A stretch of DNA of 62,000 nucleotides from NCBI RefSeq assembly GCF_001949145.1, contig NW_019091528.1, positions 561,001 through 623,000 of the forward strand, in the 5' to 3' direction. This document shows positions 31,601 through 46,600 of this stretch, piece by piece; positions within the stretch are counted from its first letter, which is position 1; the number at the start of each line of letters is the position of its first letter. Position numbers and translations under genes: made by a program. Below the pieces are notes generated by a model, which was not told the origin of the DNA, ran no database searches, and worked only from the letters and a program-made list of their open reading frames with translations. The DNA comes from Acanthaster planci. Lineage: Eukaryota; Echinodermata; Asteroidea; Valvatida; Acanthasteridae.

Positions 31601-34600
31601 GTTTTTCCCAGGGAACTAATTGCATTTGATCCAGCAATTTGTCATGAGAATTCAGCTGAGGCCGACGAAACAAAAAAGGAACGGCAACGATGGTACCGGT
31701 AACTAACCTGGGCACGCAGACGCTTGATGTTCTCACCACGCTTGCCGATAATGCCACCAGCATTCTGGGAGGAAGACCAAAAATAACAGAACTACATGTA
31801 AATCATTGGGTTACTCCACTATTCACAACTTCCTTGACGTTTCTCCAAGGAAGCTTCCTAAATCTTTCGTATTCCAAGACGGAGCAAAAGTGCTTCAAGA
31901 GGTCTCAGTCCCATGCAAACTCCTCCCCAAACCTCCCGATGAATTGAGAAGAATCAGGGAGGACAAAGAGATGAATTCAAAATGGCCTGCATGTAACTTC
32001 ATGTGATGACGCGATTTTATGTAAACTTTCATCCCAACCCCATTTTCGATTCCAGAACCGTTTATTTCAAAACATGAAAGGTCATCATAACTTTCTTTTG
32101 TCTTGACCATTTTTAACTTCCTCATGACCAAAAATCGACAATCCTTTATAGCCAGGTCTTCATTTGGGAAGGATACGCAGAGCCAGTTTCCCTTTTTAAC
32201 AATGTTTTCAATCCAGAGTCTTAATACAAAATCCATGGTACAATCTTTATGCATACCCTCCTATGAAAGGTACATTGCACATGTAGGTCCTGCACAAAGT
32301 ATACTGATCAAAACTGAGCTGAGAGATCACCAAACAATGATGTGCGCACTGCTCTATGATCATGATCAAACAACCCCCGGTGCATTGCTGGGAATAGCTG
32401 CAGGCTTTGTGATTGCTACAAAGGCAAGCCCTTGGCACAAACCCCGCCGAGATGCAGGCGGGCACGCGCGATCTTTCCTGGATGCGGTAAAAGCTGTCAT
32501 TCTTTTTCTCAATTTTTGACCTCCCACTGATGCATTGGCACCACTGAACCTTCAAAATTATGCATGCATTTTCGAGTACAGCCTCATCAAAAAACTCATT
32601 TCAATAAAAACATTTCACAGTACTACATGTCTTTTGCTGTTGTTTTTACATTTACATTGACAGAAAAGCTCTAAACCCTCACGTCTGTCAATTTTAATAT
32701 TTTACATTTCAACACAACTTAACTTTCATGTACAGAAATCAAAATTAAGAGCCCTTGTATTGATTGATTTACATTATTCTTATTGGAATTTTATCTTCTG
32801 TCTTCTTTTTTCCTTTACTGTAGTTCATCGAACAACACTCCTGGATAATTCAGCAAGAAAATGAACATACACTTGCTGCATCTCATACAATTTTGAAACA
32901 ATCAAATTAATGGAAACAATCTCTTGATATACATGTACACGTACGATACACAACTGCTGCAAACTACTTGCTGACTACAGTGACCTACATGTAAACTAAA
33001 AATCACCAGATATTGAGGGCCTGACGTTTCCGTCCTAGCAGAACCTTTCTCAAAGGCAAAAAGAAAGAGAAAGGTTCTGCTGGGATCAAAACGTCAGGTC
33101 CTCCATATTTTGTGAATTTCTCGATATTACAAATGCACATGTATGCAAATATATGAGCATGTATTTGTACATGTACATATATACATGTGTACATCTACAT
33201 TTTGGCATGTGCCTTTAGTTTGATATTGTCTTTTGCAGAAATTATACATGTGAACTACATGTACATGTGTAAACTGAATATTGTGATACATCCATACATG
33301 TATATACATTGTACAGGTACATATGTGCATAAATGTTGAAAGACAACTTCGTGAAGACTATTGTTTCAAATACGCTTCAGTACTAGTCATCCTAACATGT
33401 CAGTTTTTTTCCCAGGACAAATGCTATTTGATGAGTACAGATTACAAAAACAAATACATGACTCAAAACAAGACCTTGTGTCCAAAAAAGACCGTCATTT
33501 TCCACAGGAGACAGAATGACAATGCGAGCGTGGCACTAAAATACAGCCAGGTGGCAGGCTTAATGGGATGAATGCATTCACGGGGCAAACTGTTCAAATA
33601 CACTTTGGCTTTTGTTTGGGGGAGAGGGTCTGCCCGTGTGGGGGCCTCTACGCACTCAATAGGCTTGTCACGCATCGTCAGCAATTCCTAATACCGCCTG
33701 TGTTCAGCAAGCCACAATACTTTGGCCTTGGCTCTCAACTGCACGGACAGAATTAAACGAATTACATCCAGAGCCAATTTTTTTTTTCCTTTCAACACCG
33801 ACCCGCGCACTGAATAAATTTCACATTTTGAGGATAAGAGACAAAAGTTATAATACGATTATGCAAGTCCCTGGAGTTCCTAAAAGCCTTTCATGTGCTG
33901 GGAACTACTATCGACCGTCTTACAGCCCAGAACTGCCAGGGTCTCCTCAGGAAATGGAGCATTCATATAGTTCACAACCAATCCGACCTATTTTAGGACT
34001 TTTTATCTGCAATGTTTCTCATCGTCCAAAACTTCCAATGTTAAGTGCTGCCATCCATATCAGATCTCACATGTATGCCAGCAATGAACAGCACTCATCA
34101 CTCTCTTTCTACACACGTGTGTATAACTTTCCCCCGTCAGATCAAGATTTCTGCAAATAACTCGAAATGATAGAATGCATGCACAGGCTACAGTTTCTCA
34201 CTGATTTAATGTGTATCTAGCTTCACATTCCATAGACTTTTACAACATGTGCGGGCATGTGCATGTAGATACATGTATGCAGATAAAATGTTCTTTACAT
34301 ACATGTACGTGCACATGTACCTTACAACCTGTTTTCAGATGTTTATAGCTTTTTTACAGCGTTCATCCAACATCCTCCTTCTTAAGACGTACATGTGGTA
34401 TACAGTAGGACCGAACAACTCATTAAAAAATGGGTAAAATGTTTCCAGTCCCCTCTGTTTAATCCTTGCTAATGAATGACCGTTCCTGGGGACAGAAACT
34501 TTCTGGCTATAAATCAACCTAACAATCCCTTCTCCCCTCCTCCCGTACGATACTCTTCGCCAGCCAGTGCGAGCAGGGAGAGAGAGACAAGAGTCCCGGG

Positions 34601-37600
34601 GAATGGCCAGAAGCCCAGCCACGACTGCACACGCCAAGACACTCAACAACTAATGGCCCTGCCTACAGCTACCCAGGGAAATCATCCCCCCCTTCCATGT
34701 TATTGTCATGCTAACAAGATGCACGACGGCTAACAACCTCATTCCTTTTTTTTTTTTCTCTGTCCCTTCTACTCCTTCCTCTGCCCTCCCCAACGACATG
34801 TGCGCGTGCAATTTGTTGTCTCTTTTTTGGGCTGCTCATGCGATAGTGCTCTCTCCATCTTATTAAACCTGCTTGCATGATTTACCCTTGACGTCAGAAA
34901 AGCAACACCCCCCCTTTCCACACATACCAAAACAGCACTTACAAAAGACATCCAAGTCTTCGGTTATTTACACACTTTGGCAAAGGTAGCAAAGTTGCAT
35001 GTGCATTCAAATTGAAAAGGACACAGAGTAATTCCTCACTTAATGATACAGTGACCATACAAAGACCCCAACGTCATAAAGATTCAAACCTGATTCTTTT
35101 GTCACTCATTAAATTAAGGCCACTGAAGCCAGGAAAACGCTCCCCTGGTTGAGCTTAACTGTGCATCGCCCGCACACCCCATAAAAGAAAGAGACATTAG
35201 AAATTTGCATTAGAAATTAGCATGCATTCAAGAGGCCGACGTAATGTCAACTTAATTAAGAAAGGGTCGCCATCACTTTGTGCAAATATTACATTCAGAC
35301 CATTCGCGTCCCACTCAATCCATTACTCCATGATTCCCGGTGCAAATACAGAGAACACGACATGTGCATTCCCAGTGTAATTAAAATGTGGCATCCGAGC
35401 CCACAACAGGCAACAGCTTGGAGTCATGTCATTATAGCACGTGTGGCATTGTACACATTGTGCACAGACTGCACTTGCACTGTACACAAAATGTCTGCCC
35501 AAGCAGTAAATGACCAATGATTCATCTCATCACTTTCTCCATCCACCGTGCATGTGAATGCAGTCCTTGTGTCCGAACTCTGCTGTCGGGACTCCAAGAC
35601 AGCCTCTACAATGTCACCAGACTGCATGCTGCCACCTCTTTGAAGATACATGTATATAAATATGTACTCATTACATTTTTGAATCAGCATTGTTCTTTGC
35701 CTTATTTTAATCTTGGGGGGGGGCAACTCAATGAAAAGACTACTCTACTGAATTAATGCTGTACACTACTGAGAAATGAAAGACTAATTTTTCAGCAGCT
35801 TTTTTTTATTTATGACGTCCCCAAGACAGAGCACAGACCCAAAAATAAAAAAAAAAAATGTGAGTGGTCTCGACTTGCCTCTCAGAGACACGGAAGAGGA
35901 AGCGCAGACTCTCGGGAAGACACTTCCCAGAGTCTTAAGACATGCCTAAGACAACTATCCCCAGCATTATCCACGACCCCCCTGGGCTGGGAAGAGTCAA
36001 CACGTCTTCCCTTGCCAGCACGAGTGGCTCTCCCCACAGTGGCCCTGGGTCATTTGAGAACTTTGGCCGTTCCATCTGCAGGAGGGAGACGCAGTGCGAA
36101 GATCGTTTTAATTTTTTTTTTTTTTTGGAGGACTCTTGAAGGTGTTAATACTACAGAGAATGTCCCAAGGCAGTTTCTACCCCAAAAAAAAAAAAGCTAA
36201 GAAAAATGTTGGTAGCTTAAAGATCCATTGCCATCACTGAGACAGTTTTATGGCAGTGGTCATGGTTGGTTTGTCTAATGTAGAGGAAGGCAATCACACA
36301 GAAACTCTCGGCAAATGGACACCTGAGATTCACAAGTGGTAAACTGCTCAGCGATACAATGCACTTTACTATTGGATGAGATTTGCCACACGCACATGCA
36401 TTACAGACTGTTGTTGAACATTTATCTTTTTATCCCCTGTACCTTACTCGTGTGACCATTCTCATGCAAAACTGTCCACCGCTCATGTTTGAAACACAAG
36501 GTTTCTTTAATAGATTACACACGAATAAAGGCAGACAAAATAATCCAAGCATTCTGATCTTTAGTATTTTCACGAGAGACAGCTATGTCCTTCGGCACAT
36601 TTCAAAACCTCTTAACAGTAACCAAATCTGTTCCTAATAGCTCGCAACGGAAGTCATCACCAAGTATATTCATGTAAATGTTTCCCTGGAGAAAGATGCA
36701 GGATGTTTCTAGGGCCGCAAATTCCTGTAACTCTTCCAGAAAGAGATCACCAATGCAAAGGCTTTCCTCATTTCCTCCCCTCACCCCTCACCCTTCCCCC
36801 AAGGGGGTACAAATCCTGGCCAGGAATTAGGGTACTCACCTTGCTCTCAATCAGGACACGCAGCTCGATTTCCCCAGACTTTGAGCCGGAGCCTCCCCGG
36901 GCACGCTTGAAGTTCTGACCGCCACCATCTTCAGCAGAACGCTTCGGGGCTGAAGGAGGTAAAAAAAAAAAAAAAGAGGGGCTAAATAAATGAGATTGTT
37001 TACATGGAAAGTGAGTATATCCCAGTACATGTACGTTTACGTGCGCTGAAAACATTTTGGCCCATTTCTCCTCGGCATCCAAAATAAGTGAATCGACTTT
37101 CAGAAGGAATCTGACAATTAATATGAGGCCATAAGGACACATACATGTACATTTCACAAGCAAAGAAATGCAGGTGCACATGAAATTTTGGCCCATCCTT
37201 CCAAAGATTCAAGAAAAAGTTTTCAAGAAGCAATGCCACTAAGACGCTCATATATTCAACTGCCAATTTGTTGCGAAGTTCTTGAGCTGCAACAAATAGA
37301 TTTGATACATGCATCAGTATCCGCACTGGCGTGCATTTTGACCATGAAAAGCCACTGATCAAACGCACACAAAATCGGCTCCACTCAGGTGTCAAGATAA
37401 ATGTTTCAAGGAGCAGTTGCACTAACACATTTCACTCAGTTGGCAAATATCGAACCATCAAAGATCTGAATGCACTTCCCACTGCACTCTCAACCTTCCG
37501 TTTCCAATAGTCCCGCTTTGCCGAATGTGATCTGCACCGAGCCCGTCTTCCACTAGAAGGAAGACAAATGGTACAAGCAACGATGGGGGGAGGAGGGGTG

Positions 37601-40600
37601 GTAATCTAAGTTGTTGAGACACTCTCCTGACTCCGGGGCAAATTGGCCAGACTCTGAATTTTAATGTGTCGGCAGGATTCACAGAGCAGATTTTCAATTT
37701 GGCAGTGTCCAGGCAAGCGGGCGAGCAAACGAAGAGAGAAAAAAAATGGGGAGAGGGGGAAAGAAACATTGAAGGCAGATGCTGTGAAAATGCAATAAAG
37801 GAAAACTGGGGGTGAGATCAGTTGGGTCTTTTCAGATCCAGGGAGACAGGCTCATGCAAATCACCTGCCACAGGTGATATCAAAGGGGAAGATCAGAATG
37901 GGTCGGGGGTGTAAGATTGCCCGTGTGTGTGCCGACATGTCACAAACAGGCCCGGCAGGATGCGTCCAAGCAGTGGTTGGATACAGTGGCAAATCCCTAA
38001 CAGGTGGCAACGAGGTTCATCTGCTCCACTGATTGCTGTTCTCATCTGGACTGACTATCCTAGTAAACACGTACATGTAATATGACCTTTGCTGAATAAC
38101 GCACTACAAAAATAGCAATGAGGATAACACATTATCTTGATACATGTACACAATGGCGGCGGAACATTTTCAAAGTGAGGTGGGGACGACATTTGTGAGA
38201 CCATTTAGGCACTGAACAGCCATGAAAGGACCTGCCGAAAGTGGGACCATTATCTCCAGGTTGAAAAAGTGGGAGGAGCCAGTGGCCTCCCTGCCCCCTC
38301 CCCCTTCCACCACATGTAGATGTACATGTAGATGTACAAGATGCATGAGTATAAAGGACAAAACAACATGAACAGCCAACACACTGACTGACAAGAATTA
38401 ATCTACAAAAACAGTATTTCAACAGCACATGATGCATTTACATGTATAAGCACTCCATGTACATGTACATGTACATTTTAAGTTTGAAACTACATGTACG
38501 TGCACATGTACTTTAGAACACTGTTCCATAAACAAGCATCTCTACAATGTACCACAAATGCACATGTACAGTGTACATTGCAAGCATTGATTTTGATAAT
38601 TTGATAACTTGAAGCAGTTTGGGAAAGCGCCAGCACCGAATCTCCAACTCTGCAAATCTACACGGCAGCACCCCGATGAAACTTTAAGAGAGGGGCTCCC
38701 CTAAAAGCAAACGACTTGGCCAGGTAAATTGTTAACGATCCGCACAATTTATGACCACCACTGACTCCTGCACTGAGCCACCTGTAATCCGATCCTGCCG
38801 GGAGATCGGATCCAGAGGAGAGGTGGGGTGTCTGGTGCAGTGCAAAGCCACACCAGCACAACAAACGCACTAACGACCCTCGGTTAGTTTCCAGTATACG
38901 CTAAACCCGGACTCCGCATATGAACATGTATAGTATCTATTCCGGAGAGGGGGCCTCCAGCGAGCCCAGACATCAATATTGATGACGATCGGGTTTAAGC
39001 GAGATGCCGTGTTTAGATAGCGACCACCAAGCACTGCATGCGGCGGCGCGAGGCTGGTGAATCACGGTTCTGGGGCTGCAGATGGCCAGAGAACCCGATT
39101 CACATTCCTCATTGGCTGAGTGATCTCACAGGCTATTTTACGAGTTATCTGACACTGCCTCCTGAACTGTTAAACACATTCATGGATTCACACAGGTCAC
39201 AAGATTGAGGACTACCAAAGGGATTATTCTTTCTTCATCAAAGGACCCAAGTGAATGAAGTTGCAGGATGATGATCAAATACGGGATAAACTAATGAGTT
39301 ATTTGTGATTCAATGCAAACTGTCCCCGATAGAACTACGGGCAAAGACCTCAAACACAGTACCACAAGTTATTCATGCAAAGAATAACTTACAATCCGTA
39401 CATGTCCTCACAAAAACATTGCTCAGAATCCAAAAGAGGACAGCAAGTTTAACTGTGAGCCAATGCCCAAGTTCAGACACACGCACAGCTTGCACTGGAA
39501 TCGTTCTCAGTGCTGCCCTGCCCTGCTGTGACAGCGTACACACCTTTAATGGGCCGTATTAAAATGAACATCAATCACATCTGTGGACAGTCTGCTATTT
39601 TATGGAGGTAACAAACACTGATTGAAGTGGCCCTATGTATAGACCATCAAAGGGGGTTCATAGATTACAGCCCGAAGGGGTAAAAAACAGCTGTCACTGA
39701 AACACTAACATTGCACTGTATGCGTACACGTATGAACAAGAATGCCAAAACAAAACAAAAGACTACACACCAATTCGGCGGATCTGGGATTTGATCATAA
39801 GATGTTCCAGCCCAAACTGCTTGTAACAGGTGATGTGTAAATCTAATATACATGTACGTATGTTGGACTGTGCATCGTGGTCTCCTTGCATTTGAAATGA
39901 AAACGTTTTTACTATCAGTGGCTCTGCTGGTTGTAGGGTTTAGAAGTCACTTTGCATCTTTCTTTAACTGGATGATACCAAATACATACATACACTGTGC
40001 ATATGTTTATTTGTGCATAACTCAAAAACGCAAACGATATTCAAATGCTGTAAAATACTGGTACTGGTCCAGATGTGGACAAAGTTTCTGGGACTGTCCA
40101 AAATGAGTTTTTTTAGGGAATGGCTGCCATTTCTTCCAACATATTGGGAGCCACACTTGCATGTACCAGTAACTTTGGAGGACTTGTATAGGAGACAAGA
40201 AGAAGGTTAAATTGAAACTGACCAAAACACTGGCAGGAAGTCGGCCAGGAGGCTGGCAAGACAATAAATGCGTCATCCCGTACATATGTACATTGGCGCG
40301 CGCATGTATCACTAGTTAGAATTCCTCCAATCTCGCAAAAAATAATGGGTGGTTCTGAGAGGGCACGGCAACACCGACTCAAACTAAATTTCAAAACAGT
40401 GTTAAAAGATAACAGTTTTGGAATCAATCCCATTCCATCCAGGAGTCATGATTTGAGGAACTCTTATAGATCTTATTTTTTGGGGCACTCCCTGGAATCT
40501 CGGGGAAATACATGTACCCTGTAGGAAACAGAATCAATGACCGTAGGAAATCAATTCCTCAAAAAAGTAAAATCATGATTCTAATTCAAAGAATGGAATC

Positions 40601-43600
40601 AAGTTCAATCAATTTTACTCGATTCTGACATGGAATCAGGTAACGCATGTATGTACCGGTATAGCAGTTTTCTTAATACACGGTACAGGCAGGATGCTCA
40701 TGAGTATAGTGTACTGATACATGTACACGTTTGACCGCCCAAACTAGTAAATGTACATGTATTCAGGCATGCAACCAGACTTTGTTCAATGTTTTTCAAT
40801 TCTCAGTGGCATGAGTGTGGAGTGAAAAACAAGGAAATCAGCTGATTCCAGGAAGAGTTGCAGGCCCATGTATTGTTTCAACTGCACCTACCGGGTAGAG
40901 TGACCCGGGGGCAGGAAAGATGAATCTGATTTGCAGGACACGTACATGTACATGCATGTACGGTATATGCACCTCTCCACTGTCCCTTTCAGAATTTGTT
41001 TGAATGCTTCTGCCTCCTAACCACATTTCACACAATTTTCGGTCTCAAAATTCCTCTCCCTTCACCTGTGTCCCCCCATCACAAGATTTTCTCGTTCCCT
41101 ACTCCCCTTTTCAGCTTCTTTCGTTTTGTCCCCCAAATATGAATCATCACTTTATGAAATAAGTCATCCGTGCCATTTCGGAAGATTGCTTGCTGTACCT
41201 GCAATAGTTCCCTTCATGTTTAGAGAGCGGGCGGAGGGCATTAGAAACCTCAGCAGGGGTAGAGGAACAAAGCACTGAATTCAATTTCACTCAAAATTGA
41301 ATGCAATTTTATCATCTTTGTCATCTGCCGAAGTATGTATGAGGGGGAAAAAAAATCGGAAAATTGAAAGAAAACAAGTCATCTGTTTTCTCTAGGGGAA
41401 TGTCTTGCAGATATGTAAATTTTCTTAATGAGCGGATGGAGGTACACAGCACAAAGCGACGGGTTCCGTTCAGGATTTCTGGATACAAATGCAGGGACCT
41501 TGGGCCCGTTCCAAATTGACATCATGACGCTGGAATGACAACACCCTGGGAGAATATGTAATGAGGCGTGTCGGCAAAATCATTTCGTCCTGTGAAGAGA
41601 AAAACCTGGTATGGTCCACGGCTTAGTCACAGGCACGGAAACAAAAGACTCTGCCATGAAAGGGAGGGGGGCAGTGGCTTTCAGCGGACACAAAGTTCTT
41701 GTGACGGAGGCACCGATTAGTAGCTAATCGAATGAAGTCAAATTAGAGGAAGAATTGTCCTATGTGACGTGTCCCCCGCATCCAGTGCACCACTGCATTA
41801 CACAGAATGCATGCTCACTGGGTTTTTTGTTCTGCAACATCCTATGCCCGAAACATCCCTGAGGTAGCAGTAGCGTACATACCAGTATGTGTACATTGGA
41901 CATTTTTAAGCATAAACCATACACCATTACCTTTGGTGTACATGCATGTATAGTGTACGTGGGCAATTTGCCTTAAATGGTCTCTGCTGAAAAAAAAAAA
42001 TACACCCAAGACAACAAGCAGCTCAGGTGCATTATACAATGTACATGTACTCATTCCTATTATCCTACTTTAAAAAACATACGCTCTTCCACAACTTTAC
42101 TTGCTCTTGGCAGAACTACAGCGTATTTCCTGACAAAGATCCATGAACATGGATAAATACTAGTATACGACCGTCACACATCATACTAAGGGAATAAACA
42201 TGGCATTGCCACACTCCTGCAATGAACAGTGAAATTACAGACCACTGTGCATAAATCTCTGCAGAATTTCTCTCCCTGAATGGGTTTTTTTTTTTTCTTT
42301 TAACATACATGTATGTGACCATGCACGAGGCATAACAGCCTTTTCACATCCAATAGGATGCACGAGGCATAACAGCCTTTTCACATCCAATAGGATGCAC
42401 GAGGCATAACAGCCTTTTCACATCCAATAGGATCATTTACCCACAGGAACTCTGCCCTTTTGCTAATGACCAGGGAGACTTTTTTTCTTTCCGTTAGTCG
42501 GGGACTATTCTCTCTCTTGCTCACTCTCGTCGCGTCTATTGATCACACGGTCGGATGCAGGTGCGCTGGGTCCTTCTGTAAGAGACTTCACTGGATACGG
42601 AATAGCTGCTACGGCAAAGAGATTGAGTATTTTTATTTAAGCACTTGATGAAGGTAAAAAGCTTCAGGATCTGATCAGAACCCAAAGTGATTTGATTACA
42701 GCGAGTAATTCCTGGTCACGGATCAGCTGAATTCACAAAGATGGACCACCCTCCCCTCCCCCCCAAAAAAAATTAAATTGCACTTTTGGAGGATACATGT
42801 ACTGATACCCTCCCAAGTTTATCATTAACTTTCTGAGAATTGCATGTAATTCATCAATGGATAGAGGCAGGCTGCAGGGCTTTTGCTCGGAAAATAAACA
42901 GTAGTCAGGGTTCTTTCTTTTGGTCATTTGGGGGATCTGAATGTGACAATGTCACAAATACAGAACAAATGCTGGTACATGTAGCAGGGAGTGTCTGTAA
43001 CTATCAAGTACATGTACTAACCTTCCAATTCAAACTGCTTGGTGTGAGAACAATTGCGTGAAAGAAAACATGTCCTTGCAGACTCCATTCTGAATTATTT
43101 TTACAAAGTGCTCCAACTTCCTGTACTGGGATTTGGTCAAACGTTTAAACCCGAGCATCTGGCAAAATTTCAAGTCCACTGGGCTGCCTGTACTTAGAAA
43201 TTGCCAAGGGGGAAGGGGAAGAGAATTAACTCACAAGGCACTGAGGTATCAGGGTACGCGTATGTATGTACGTACCCCATGCACAGTTGATGAATGTGCA
43301 CGAGGAGGGCAATATTGAAATGCGTGGCATTGCCAGCCACTCGTGCCCAGCACGGTATGGCACTTGAGATCAAGGAGGGTTTACGTTGGACAAACCCCGC
43401 CTGCAAGGCCTGGGCAACATGCTAACGCTGCCGATCCTGCTTGAGAAAAAAAAAAAAAAATGCCTCCCTCCTCCACCAAAAAAAAAAAAAAGCCAGACCG
43501 GCCACGTCCACAATCCAAAATTTATGGAAGAAACAGCAAGAGGCCATGTACACCTACGATGCCTTTGCAAACAGCAGGCAACCCTTTTTTTTTTTACGTA

Positions 43601-46600
43601 AAAATTAGCGCACTCTGTAAAATATTCATTAGATATGCCGCTGCACAAACACGGGGCATGCTCTTACTATGGTAACACGTCTCCTGCTCAAATCTTCCAG
43701 CTACGGTATCCTTCATTTGGCCGAGTGAAGAAAAAATTTCCCCCATGAAACATGAATCACGTTCAGATCTGCTAACAGAAAGAGGCAACCTGAACGTGCA
43801 AGGTAAATAAAAAAAAGGGAGGGGGGGAAATTAATGGTTTATGACCACTTTCTATAAAAAAAAATTTATTGGGTTGAACTGAAGGAAAATTCCTCAAAGA
43901 GTAATTGCGCACCGTAGCTGGGCAGCAAGTACTTGAGACACAAAACTTGTTACAGTCTCCTGGTTGACAAAGAAATATTGATGGCATCATTTGGGATTCA
44001 ATTAATCACTCTTGAATATCTCTCATGAAGTTTTCCAGTGTGATCTAGATGGATGCACATAGAGTGTGTTCTTTTTAAGTGATACTGAAGGCTTACCCCT
44101 CAAGAGATACAGAGAAGTAGCAACGACGGGCCAAAGCGCCGAATATGAACCAACACCTCCCGACATCTGCCAGGCAATCCATGCATAAAATGCCAGCTTA
44201 ATTGCAACATGCATTACATTTTTTTTCGTGTTGGGCCACCTGCCATCTCTGGGGCCCTTCAACATAATGGGAGGGAACGGCATTGGGGGCCACTGATTAT
44301 GCAAACTGTGGACATCTCCCCACCAACGGCTGCACAGGGGGGACTACTGAGGTGATTCCTGGCAGGGTGATGCTATGCATTTTATGCGTCGCGTACGTGT
44401 AGGTACCAGTATGTAATCAAGAAATGAAGACACCTGCTTTCAATGATGCCCTCATCAATATGTGCAGTCTTGATTCATTTCTGAGCTTCTTTTCCCACAT
44501 CCCTTAAAGGAACAGGAATTCGTCAACCCAAAGCAGAACCGTCCAAGATTTCCGGGAGAAATCTTCATCTGACTTTTAAATCTGACAGCCTTCCAAAAGA
44601 GTCCCTTCTCCATGGCTTGAGAGAAAAAAAAACACTTGAGAGGTATTAAAACAAAGCCCCACAAGGTTTGCCGTAACATGTATGTACCTACTTTGTCTGC
44701 CTACCCAGACAATCCAATTCCTACTAAACAAACATGTCCAGTCTCCATTGCCCTGCCAGACCTTGACAAAAACACAGACTGCAGCTGCAAAAAGACAAGT
44801 TTTTCAGCAGCTATCTCCTCAATTTGATTACAATTTTTTTCCCCCAGGTCGCCGTAACAAGAAATGGGAGAGAGAAGCTGGCCAACCACAGCTTGCTCAG
44901 AAAATAGAGGATGGGCACAGAAATCGGTTTCATTCGTGGAGCAATCTCACGCCGCCCACAGGATTTTTTTTTTTCCCCATCATCCCACAGTGGTGTAGCC
45001 ATACAATCTCATCTCAATGACGGAGACGCTAGCGGCAGAAAATATTACTGGGAATCGTTCCTCCCATAAGCACAATCTTATTTCGCAGTGTATCTCAAGT
45101 CACTGGCAACAGCCGACGGTTTGTCGTCTTTACAAGGGAGAGAATTTTTTTGTAGATAAGACTGATGAATCCTGTACATGTATTTGAACTTGACACAATT
45201 TTCAGGCATCCAAATGCATGCATTTACAAGTAGGTATGCATTACTCTCCTACAAACCTTGAAAACTGGCTCCAAACAATAATCAGTTTCTTTTTGTAATA
45301 TTGTCAAGTTTGACCAAGTACAAAATGTGCACGTCCAAGTTGACACTTTAACACTGTCACTGACACAAAATCTCCTGTACAACTTAATCTACCAAATACT
45401 GAGAAAATCTCCCTCCAAGCCCACCTGTAAGAAAGTCAAGCATCTTGACAGACCCATCCAAATCCTGTTGGGGAACAGCTCCGAGCTGAATTTTTTTTTT
45501 TTTTACATGTGTATTTATGAGATATGTAGTTCTGAACAAACAGCTGCGTATAATTACTTTCACTTGTGTCTGCAGGCATCTTTAGTCTCAGTCATGCACA
45601 TCTGCCGAGGTACTGATAGCAGAAGAGTTGGAACAGCACCGGAAGCAGAGAAACGCAAGAAGCCTCAGCATTTCCCAGGTACTGTACATGTAAGCCTGCC
45701 AGCTAAGGGGTAAAAGGGGATAGAGACGGAGACACAGAATCCCAATCCCCCAGTCACTGGAAGGCATTCACCGGCGGCAAGTGCAATTTTCACGTACTGC
45801 CACTGGCCAGGGCCGCGCTTGCAAGGAGTCAGGCGAGGGGATTAACGGCCTCACTTAAAAACATGACTCCTGCCGAATTACAATGCCCAGGTATAAAGTA
45901 ACAGTATCCCGCTACGAGCGTCAGAGGATAAATAATTCAACAATGGCTGAAGGAGAAGGGGGAGAGCTTTAGTCCTACGGGTTGAGGTCAGAGGCGCAAG
46001 CCTGTAGGCGCACGGAAGACGGATGGAAATTGCATGTCACCATCATGGAAAATACCCAACTTGACAAAGATTCCAACATTATGAAGCAGGAAGACAGATC
46101 TGGGAGAAACTGAAGATTCCCTTCCACAATGAGCCTAGCTTAGAAGGATGCTTCAGTGCGGGGCCCATCACCTGTTGGTACACCTTCCTGTCCCCTCATC
46201 CTTTTACTTCTATCTCAACCAGTACCGCTCTTCGCCACGTCCCTCCTCATTTTGTTTTAACAGTGAAGGCAATGAAAATATGGCAATGGAGCCTGCAAAC
46301 AGCACTGGCAGGACTGGGCTTGCTCCAAGCGGGGAAATGGATAAACATGACATCAAAGCCCCTACAAAAAGTTGGGAATTGCTTTCTTTGGCAACAGAAA
46401 AGCACGAAAAGCAAGGGTGTTATAAACCTCAAAGTGTGCATTAATATGTACATTTACATGTACAGAAGTACTGTACTGTCATAATACCATACGTGTATAA
46501 TGTGGTTCCATATACAGGGTCTAAGGATAGGCTTCACTTACATGTAGGGGGCAAGTGGCTAAGTGGTTAGGGTCTATGGCTTCCAATCATAGGGTTGGAG

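Noticed and set aside
40420-40640. Recurring ggaatcaa / tgattctaattc motifs suggestive of an inverted element
   Set aside because: No clear ends or inverted arms; could be chance in AT-rich sequence.
42321-42431. CRISPR-like direct repeats
   Set aside because: Units are contiguous with no spacers and the genome is eukaryotic.
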